Shown here: piece after piece, positions 5,062 through 9,470 of the stretch
Layout of the letters: each line of letters starts with the position of its first letter
Position numbering within the stretch: position 1 is the first letter of the stretch
Source: Aquirhabdus sp.
Lineage (GTDB): Bacteria; Pseudomonadota; Gammaproteobacteria; Pseudomonadales; Moraxellaceae
Length of the DNA: 9,470 nucleotides
Reading direction: 5' to 3'
NCBI GenBank assembly: GCA_030150135.1
Contig: JASLGO010000014.1
Location: 1-9,470 of the forward strand
Program-made: the position numbers and the translations under genes
Notes under the pieces: model-generated
What the model was told of the DNA's origin: nothing
Seen by the model: only the letters and a program-made list of their open reading frames with translations
The model's database searches: none

Positions 5062-5970
5062 ATGAACGAGATGACAACTGATAGGCATACCAAGATGACG
5101 ATTGATACACAGCCTCAAGATCCATCAAAAAACGCGCCACAAGATACACGCGCATCATTCCGTACCAATGTATTGGATCACGAAACAACCCGTTCCCTCA
5201 GCAGCTATACCCCTGAAGAAATTGAAGTTGAAACTAAAAACCTCAATTTGTTTTATGGCAAAAAACAAGCACTGTTTGATGTCAATATCGTTGTACCGCG
5301 CAAACGCGTGACCGCGTTTATTGGACCTTCTGGTTGTGGTAAATCAACATTGTTGCGTACTTTTAACCGCATGAATGATTTGATTGAGGGTTGTCGTATC
5401 GATGGTCAAATTATTCTGAATAATCAGAATATCTTTGATCCTAGTCTGGATGTGACGAGCTTACGTCGTCGTGTGGGCATGGTATTCCAAAAAGCTAACC
5501 CATTCCCTAAATCAATCTACGAAAACGTGTGCTATGGCTTGCGTTTGCAAGGTATTAACAAGAAAAGTATCTTGGATGAAGTGGTTGAAAACTCATTAAA
5601 AGGTGCTGCACTGTGGGATGAGGTTAAAGACCGCCTGCATGATTCAGCGATGGGACTGTCTGGCGGTCAGCAGCAACGTTTGGTTATTGCGCGTTCAATT
5701 GCGATTGAGCCAGAAGTGTTGTTGTTGGATGAGCCGTGTTCTGCGTTAGACCCAATTTCAACGTTAAAAGTTGAAGAGTTGATTCATGAATTGAAAGAGC
5801 GTTTTACGATTTTGATCGTGACGCACAACATGCAACAAGCGGCGCGCGTGTCTGATTACACTGCATTTATGTATTTGGGTAAAGTCATTGAACACGATGA
5901 CACCAATACACTATTTACCAATCCAAGTCAGAAACAGACTGAAGATTATATTACTGGTCGTTACGGTTGA
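5062..5970 (+). CDS. pstB: phosphate ABC transporter ATP-binding protein PstB
   Basis: PstB is the cytoplasmic ATPase that powers PstSCA phosphate import. It has 302 residues. All ABC motifs are intact: Walker A GPSGCGKST (88-96), Q-loop VFQK (Q143), signature LSGGQQQ (199-205), Walker B VLLLDEP (219-225), D-loop SALD (227-230) and the H-loop histidine H255 in VTHNM. The C-terminal QTEDYITGRYG is a PstB hallmark. The first ~52 residues are a hydrophilic extension absent from E. coli PstB (257 residues), rich in Thr, Asp, Gln and Ser and probably disordered. Starts at ATG 5071 or 5095 would shorten it by only 3 or 11 residues. ATG 5062 has AGGT 9 nt upstream. The gene is separated from pstA by 151 nt and from phoU by 74 nt, so the cluster is looser than a typical pst operon. 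Confidence 0.97.
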   Translation: MNEMTTDRHTKMTIDTQPQDPSKNAPQDTRASFRTNVLDHETTRSLSSYTPEEIEVETKNLNLFYGKKQALFDVNIVVPRKRVTAFIGPSGCGKSTLLRTFNRMNDLIEGCRIDGQIILNNQNIFDPSLDVTSLRRRVGMVFQKANPFPKSIYENVCYGLRLQGINKKSILDEVVENSLKGAALWDEVKDRLHDSAMGLSGGQQQRLVIARSIAIEPEVLLLDEPCSALDPISTLKVEELIHELKERFTILIVTHNMQQAARVSDYTAFMYLGKVIEHDDTNTLFTNPSQKQTEDYITGRYG

Positions 5971-6044
5971 TATTTTGCTTAATGAAAGTTAAGGCGAATG
6001 ATTTAACCCTATTAATTGAATACCGTATCGAGGAGTAATAATCC

Positions 6045-6767
6045 ATGCCGGCAACAAAAGAAGATTTTGGTCATCATATTTCGCGTCAGTTCAATGATGA
6101 TTTAGGCAAAGTCCATGCGCAGTTTTTGGCAATGGGCGGTTTGGTTGAGTCGCAAGTTGCGGATGCGATGCATGCACTTTTGGATACCGATCCAGTTTTA
6201 GCTTCTAAAGTTCAGTCGATTGATACCAAAGTGAACGAAATGGAGTCTGAAATTGACTCTAATCTCGTACAGATTTTGGCGCGTCGTCAACCAGCGGCAA
6301 GCGATTTGCGTATGGTGATTGCGATCAGTAAAGCAAACACTGACCTAGAGCGTATCGGTGATGAAGCGGCAAAGATTGCTCGTTTGGCAAAAACAGCGAG
6401 CGAAGAAGGCGAGTCCCCACGCGGCTATACAGAAACACGTCATATCGGCAACCAAGTTCGCTTGATGATTCGTGAGGCGTTGGATTCGTTTGCGCGTTTA
6501 GACCTTGAGAAAGCATTGCATGTGCTGCAAGCTGATGCTGAAGTGGATCGTGAATATCAAACAGCAACCCGTACACTCATGACATATATGATGGAAGATC
6601 CACGTTATATCAGTCGTATGATCAATGTGCTGTGGGTACTTCGTTCATTAGAGCGTATCGGTGATCACGCACGTAACTTGGCAGAACAAGTGATTTATAT
6701 GGTGAAAGGTGCTGACGTGCGCCACACTAGTTTTGATGAAGTTGAAAAGCAAGTTTTGAATAAGTAA
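6045..6767 (+). CDS. phoU: phosphate signalling complex protein PhoU
   Basis: PhoU is a cytoplasmic helical protein that relays the state of the Pst transporter to the sensor PhoR and represses the Pho regulon when phosphate is plentiful. It has 240 residues (E. coli 241), made of two repeats of a three-helix bundle. Each repeat carries the metal-cluster motif: DLERIGDEAAKIA (100-112; E102, D106) and SLERIGDHARNLAE (201-214; E203, D207, H208). The segment RRQPAASDLRM(V) at 80-91 is also characteristic. ATG 6045 is preceded by AGGAG (6031-6035) with a 9-nt gap, the best ribosome-binding site in the cluster. It is the last gene of the cluster, ending at the bidirectional terminator 6782-6825. 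PhoR and PhoB are not in this window. Confidence 0.97.
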   Translation: MPATKEDFGHHISRQFNDDLGKVHAQFLAMGGLVESQVADAMHALLDTDPVLASKVQSIDTKVNEMESEIDSNLVQILARRQPAASDLRMVIAISKANTDLERIGDEAAKIARLAKTASEEGESPRGYTETRHIGNQVRLMIREALDSFARLDLEKALHVLQADAEVDREYQTATRTLMTYMMEDPRYISRMINVLWVLRSLERIGDHARNLAEQVIYMVKGADVRHTSFDEVEKQVLNK

Positions 6768-6781
6768 TTATTCGGCTTGAA

Positions 6782-6825
6782 ATAAAAAATCCATTCTGAG
6801 TGCGAGCTGAGAATGGATTTTTTAT
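6782..6825. terminator. bidirectional rho-independent terminator between phoU and yggX
   Basis: Arms 6782-6797 and 6810-6825 are perfectly complementary over 16 bp around a 12-nt loop. The stem starts with an A-tract and ends with a T-tract (ATAAAAAATCC...GGATTTTTTAT), so the U-run needed for termination is present on both strands. It lies 14 nt after the phoU stop and 45 nt after the yggX stop, serving both convergent genes. Confidence 0.92.
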
Positions 6826-6870
6826 TGGTGGAATCCAATAATGAACTTCATTGCTGTAGGATGAGCGATC

Positions 6871-7143
6871 TTATTTTGCAGCTTCAGGCTTCCAACCGAC
6901 TGGACGTTCATAGTCTTGATTAGTGAGGAACTTGTTGCGTTGTTCATCGAGAAAGACTTTAGATTCAGGTTGCATGACGTTCAGGCGATTTTCATTAATT
7001 AATAAAGTCTGATGCTGCATCCATTCTTGCCATGCTTTTTTGGAGACATTTTCGAAGATATCCTGACCTTTAGCGCCGGGGAATGGGGCGAAGTCTAAGC
7101 CTTCAAGCTCTTGCTGGTATTTACGACAAAAAACAGTGCGCAT
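6871..7143 (-). CDS. yggX: oxidative damage protection / Fe(II) trafficking protein YggX
   Basis: YggX is a small cytoplasmic protein linked to protection of iron-sulfur clusters and Fe(II) trafficking under oxidative stress. It has 90 residues (E. coli 91). It has the family N-terminus MRTVFCRKYQQELEGLDFAPFPG with the conserved Cys6, then the KKAWQEWMQHQTLLINENRLN core (residues 35-55). The ATG at 7143 has AGGA 7 nt upstream. Its leader contains a tandem C-rich 12-mer repeat (7167-7190). In many gammaproteobacteria yggX follows mutY; here it stands alone between phoU and argE. It is divergent from argE and convergent with phoU. The - strand TAAAAT at 7223-7218 could be a -10, but I see no good -35. 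Confidence 0.96.
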   Translation of the reverse strand: MRTVFCRKYQQELEGLDFAPFPGAKGQDIFENVSKKAWQEWMQHQTLLINENRLNVMQPESKVFLDEQRNKFLTNQDYERPVGWKPEAAK

Positions 7144-7166
7144 GGGCTTTTCCTGATCTACGTTCT

Positions 7167-7190
7167 GGGCGGTATTAAGGGCGGTGATAA
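7167..7190. repeat. tandem 12-bp repeat in the yggX leader
   Basis: GGGCGGTATTAA and GGGCGGTGATAA lie back to back (10 of 12 identical). On the yggX strand they read as two C-rich blocks starting 24 nt before the start codon. They may be a regulator site or a translation-control element. The remainder of the 184-nt yggX-argE gap shows no strong promoter; a weak GATCA/TGATC inverted repeat sits at 7268-7285. Confidence 0.35.
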
Positions 7191-7327
7191 ACCGATCAAT
7201 AAGATATGATGTTCACCATTTTAGTCTTTCATGCTGTGAAGTGCTAGGTTAAGCTGAACGAAAGACAGATCAGCGCATGTTGATCGTCATGAATACGATG
7301 TACATTTAAAAATCAGGGATTACACAA

Positions 7328-8527
7328 ATGGCAAGCTCCAGCGCTGATGTAAGGCTAGATCCGCAAACCCGCCGAATGCTTGCGGAGTTGGTTGCGAAGC
7401 CGAGTGTCACCTGCACCAATGCCAAACAAGATCAATCAAATCTACCTGTGATTGAGTTGTTGGCGACTTGGTTTACGGATTATGGTTTTCGTTGTGAAAT
7501 CATGCCTGTTGCTGAAGGAAAGGCAAATCTAATTGCAGTTTTATCAAATGGCGCATCCGACTTATCGGGCGGTTTGGTGCTTGCTGGTCATACCGATACT
7601 GTGCCTTACGATGCTGAGCTTTGGAGCAGTGATCCATTTGTGTTAAGCGAACGTGATGGCAATTTATATGGCTTAGGCACGGCTGATATGAAGGGCTTTT
7701 TTGCTTTGATTTTGCAGGCGATGCGTTCGTTGTCCTCATCAAAGTTCAAAGCCCCTCTGATCGTCATTGCGACATGTGATGAAGAAACTTCCATGGCTGG
7801 TGCAAAAGCGTTGGTTCAAGCAGCGCAGAAACCTTCGGGTGTTCAGGGTCGTTTTGCTTTGATTGGTGAACCGACAAACCTTAAGCCGGGACGCATGCAT
7901 AAAGGCGTGATGCTGGAACGGATTGTGATTACGGGGCATTCAGGACATTCGAGTGATCCGAGTTTAGGCAGTAATGCGCTGGATGCGATGAATGAGGTGA
8001 TGACAAGGTTAATTCGTTATCGTGATGGGTTAAAAGCAATTCAGCAGCCGATTTTTGCCATTCCTTATCCAACATTGAATTTAGGTTGTATTCACGGTGG
8101 CGATAATCCGAATCGAATTTGTGGTTTATGCGAACTTCAATTCGATGTGCGAACGCTTCCCGGCATGAAGATGCAAGACATCCGTGAGGAAATTCGCCAA
8201 CTGATTGCAGATATTGCGCCTAAGTTTGGCGTGGCGGTGCTTTATGAGCCAGCATCGCCTGGTGCTCCATCAGCAGAAACTCCATCAGAATCTCCATTTG
8301 TGCAGTTTATTGAGAAGCTGACTGGTGACACCGCTGGTTCACTGGCATTTGGTACAGAAGCGCCTTATTTCCGTCAGTTAGGGATGGATACGGTGATTTT
8401 AGGACCGGGTCGAATTGAGCAGGCGCATCAACCCGATGAGTATCTTCCAATTGAGAATATCGAGCCAATGGTTGGGTATTTGAAGAAGTTGATTGAGTAT
8501 TATTGTGTGATGGGTGAGGTGAGTTAG
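7328..8527 (+). CDS. argE: acetylornithine deacetylase
   Basis: ArgE removes the acetyl group from N2-acetylornithine to give ornithine for arginine synthesis in the cytoplasm. It is an M20-family di-zinc hydrolase. It has 399 residues (E. coli 383). Metal ligands and catalytic residues are in place: GHTDTVP (H88, with D90), GTADMKG (D120, bridging), DEETS (E152 general base, E153), GEPT (E181) and the C-terminal AHQPDEY (H367). The dimerisation (lid) domain is at roughly 190-300 and includes GHSGHSS and LNLGCIHGGDNPN. ATG 7328 has AGGGA (7315-7319) with an 8-nt gap. No obvious ARG box is seen. Related M20 enzymes such as DapE were considered, but the overall motif spacing and the EPTNLKPGRMHKG segment are typical of ArgE. 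Confidence 0.93.
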   Translation: MASSSADVRLDPQTRRMLAELVAKPSVTCTNAKQDQSNLPVIELLATWFTDYGFRCEIMPVAEGKANLIAVLSNGASDLSGGLVLAGHTDTVPYDAELWSSDPFVLSERDGNLYGLGTADMKGFFALILQAMRSLSSSKFKAPLIVIATCDEETSMAGAKALVQAAQKPSGVQGRFALIGEPTNLKPGRMHKGVMLERIVITGHSGHSSDPSLGSNALDAMNEVMTRLIRYRDGLKAIQQPIFAIPYPTLNLGCIHGGDNPNRICGLCELQFDVRTLPGMKMQDIREEIRQLIADIAPKFGVAVLYEPASPGAPSAETPSESPFVQFIEKLTGDTAGSLAFGTEAPYFRQLGMDTVILGPGRIEQAHQPDEYLPIENIEPMVGYLKKLIEYYCVMGEVS

Positions 8528-8529
8528 TG

Positions 8530-8577
8530 GAGATGTCTGGAAATGTAGTTCACTGAGCTTGTCGAAGTGGACATCTC
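8530..8577. repeat. 8-bp inverted repeat framing the left REP-like unit
   Basis: GAGATGTC (8530-8537) and GACATCTC (8570-8577) are perfect inverted copies just outside or overlapping the left unit of the repeat pair. They start 2 nt after the argE stop and could extend the hairpin or serve as an argE 3' stabiliser; no T-run follows. Confidence 0.4.
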
Positions 8578-8622
8578 AGACTTCTGTGGTTTGCGCCGCG
8601 CATTTCGACAAGCTCAATGAGC
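8548..8622. repeat. inverted pair of REP-like hairpins with the GAGCTTGTCGA loop
   Basis: Two units face each other between the convergent argE and phosphopantetheinyl transferase genes. Left: stem GTTCACT (8548-8554), loop GAGCTTGTCGA, stem AGTGGAC (8566-8572). Right, on + strand: GCGCATT (8598-8604), loop TCGACAAGCTC, AATGAGC (8616-8622). The 11-nt loops are identical when read in the same orientation. Two of seven stem pairs differ by compensatory changes (T-A to C-G, C-G to T-A). GTAG precedes the left stem (8545-8548, overlapping by one base) and ATAG the right. From memory, TTCGACAAGCTCA-type palindromes are dispersed in many bacterial genomes; that could not be checked here. It is unrelated in sequence to the pair at 521-586. 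Confidence 0.65.
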
Positions 8623-8645
8623 TATTTCGTATGTATAGAAGATTC

Positions 8646-9299
8646 TCATCGACATAAAAGGATTTTGGTTTCATTACCTGACCAAGCCACACTCACCACC
8701 TGCTCATCCAACACAAAACTCCGATATTGCCATTCACCAAGCAATGAATGAGTGAGCGTGTCGTTAGCATTTTCCGTATTCAGCGTATTCAAATCCAAAC
8801 GAATGCCAAGTCCATGTGCTTTTAAAACCGCTTCTTTACGTGTCCAAGTTTTAAGCCATTGTTCATGAGCTTGAGTTGGTGATAACTCTGGATTTTGCCA
8901 AGCATTCATTTCTGCTTGAGTAAAGGTTCGTGCTGCTAATGTCTGTTGCTGACGTTTCTTATTTTTATCTTCAATATCAATGCCAAGAGGAACATCGTCC
9001 AAACACCAAACCATTGCAAAAGCTTCATCGCTGTGTGAAACATTGAAGCTAATATGATGATTCTCAACAAAAGGTTTGCCATGTGCTTCTTTTGCAAAGA
9101 TTAAGTTTTCAGGAGCAATGTTTAAGGCTTGAGCGAAAATTTCTCGCCGCCAAGCGCGAGCTAATTGTTGATTTCTTCGTAATACAGGATGTTTCGCAAT
9201 GTCATCCAAATCCTCAGTCGTCAATAATGCTAATAACCGCGATTCTTCGGCCAGCGCTATTTCCGCAAAATGACGGACAACAAGATGGATAATGGACAT
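8646..9299 (-). CDS. 4'-phosphopantetheinyl transferase superfamily protein (Sfp type)
   Basis: It transfers the phosphopantetheine arm of coenzyme A to a serine of carrier proteins (fatty acid, polyketide or nonribosomal peptide carriers). It has 217 residues, typical of the two-domain Sfp/EntD/HetI group rather than the ~120-residue AcpS. Motifs in order: GKPFV (74-78), FNVSHSD (85-91), GIDIE (106-110; D108 and E110 bind Mg2+) and WTRKEAVLKAHGLG (152-165; E156, K160). The ATG at 9299 has no clear Shine-Dalgarno; a promoter-like TTATCA-16-TATTAT lies just upstream, giving a short leader. No synthase or siderophore cluster is adjacent, so it may be the general-purpose enzyme of this organism or serve a cluster elsewhere. 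For this reason I give no gene symbol. It is convergent with argE across the REP-like pair. Confidence 0.9.
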   Translation of the reverse strand: MSIIHLVVRHFAEIALAEESRLLALLTTEDLDDIAKHPVLRRNQQLARAWRREIFAQALNIAPENLIFAKEAHGKPFVENHHISFNVSHSDEAFAMVWCLDDVPLGIDIEDKNKKRQQQTLAARTFTQAEMNAWQNPELSPTQAHEQWLKTWTRKEAVLKAHGLGIRLDLNTLNTENANDTLTHSLLGEWQYRSFVLDEQVVSVAWSGNETKILLCR

Positions 9300-9329
9300 G
9301 GGTTATCATGTGGTTTGGGTAAGATAGCG

Positions 9330-9357
9330 ATAATATACCGTTTTTACGATGTGATAA
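9330..9357 (-). promoter_or_regulatory. predicted promoter of the phosphopantetheinyl transferase gene
   Basis: Read on the - strand: TTATCA (9357-9352, 4 of 6 to TTGACA), 16-nt spacer, TATTAT (9335-9330, 5 of 6 to TATAAT). The start of transcription would be near 9323, about 24 nt before the ATG. Confidence 0.4.
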
Positions 9358-9470
9358 GTCTATGGATTCGCATATGAATGATGATGTGCGACAAGGTTTT
9401 TCCTGCTAACATCGAGTTATAGGATTTAACCCAATATTCATGCTTTGCGATTCGAAAAGCACGGACAAAA
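9344..9470 (-). CDS. possible C-terminal end of another gene (partial, unrecognised)
   Basis: On the - strand one frame is open from the window edge to a TAA at 9346-9344, giving 41 residues with no start visible and ending in IIIHMRIHRLITS. An open stretch of this size arises by chance fairly often, and the promoter predicted for the next gene overlaps its stop. If real, it would be an upstream neighbour of the transferase on the same strand, 44 nt away. On + strand, ATG 9440 is open to the edge for only ten codons. I see nothing else in 9358-9470. Confidence 0.2.
   Translation of the reverse strand, partial: FVRAFRIAKHEYWVKSYNSMLAGKTLSHIIIHMRIHRLITS

Noticed and set aside
7268..7310. ARG box or TTGATC/TACATT promoter for argE
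   Set aside because: No adequate match to the ARG box consensus, and the -35/-10 candidates have 15-nt spacing and weak hexamers.
9083..9292. 69-codon + strand frame opposite the phosphopantetheinyl transferase
   Set aside because: Antisense to a well-supported gene and without recognisable domains.
9440..9470. Start of a new + strand gene at the right edge
   Set aside because: Only ten codons are visible, the nearest AGGA is 15 nt away, and there is nothing to support it.

Overview
The window looks like chromosomal core sequence from a moderately AT-rich gammaproteobacterium. Acinetobacter or another Moraxellaceae is my best guess, from the style of LeuA, PstSCAB/PhoU, YggX and ArgE; this is inference from protein sequence alone. 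There is no insertion sequence, phage, CRISPR array, rRNA or tRNA. The gene content is mostly ordinary housekeeping. I did not find a previously undescribed system. The unusual signals are in the non-coding DNA.

Layout. (1) 1-512 is the 3' end of leuA (leucine synthesis, + strand), followed by an inverted pair of REP-like hairpins at 521-586. (2) 592-1441 holds two genes on the - strand: an M23/LytM-type peptidase lipoprotein and, 16 nt downstream, a 93-residue protein I do not recognise. (3) 1442-1821 is a divergent regulatory region with a good Pho box at 1727-1744 and paired TGTAAT motifs. (4) 1822-6767 is the phosphate-specific transport cluster pstS-pstC-pstA-pstB-phoU, all on + strand. 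(5) 6782-6825 is a perfect 16-bp bidirectional terminator shared with the convergent yggX (6871-7143, -). (6) 7328-8527 is argE (+). (7) 8547-8623 is a second, unrelated inverted pair of REP-like hairpins. (8) 8646-9299 encodes a 4'-phosphopantetheinyl transferase (-), with a likely promoter just upstream. The last ~120 bases contain at most the tail of another - strand gene.

How the genes work together. PstS binds inorganic phosphate in the periplasm. PstC and PstA form the membrane channel and the PstB dimer powers it. PhoU links transporter state to the PhoR/PhoB two-component system, which is not in this window. The Pho box 10 nt upstream of a -10-like hexamer fits PhoB activation of pstS. 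A perfect hairpin at the pstS stop codon and a rho-independent terminator before pstC would let the binding protein be made in excess of the membrane components. ArgE (arginine synthesis), LeuA (leucine synthesis), YggX (iron/oxidative damage protection) and the phosphopantetheinyl transferase (carrier-protein activation) are independent neighbours.

Most notable structure: in both REP-like pairs, most sequence differences between the two copies are compensatory base-pair changes within each copy's own hairpin. This suggests the individual hairpins are what is conserved.
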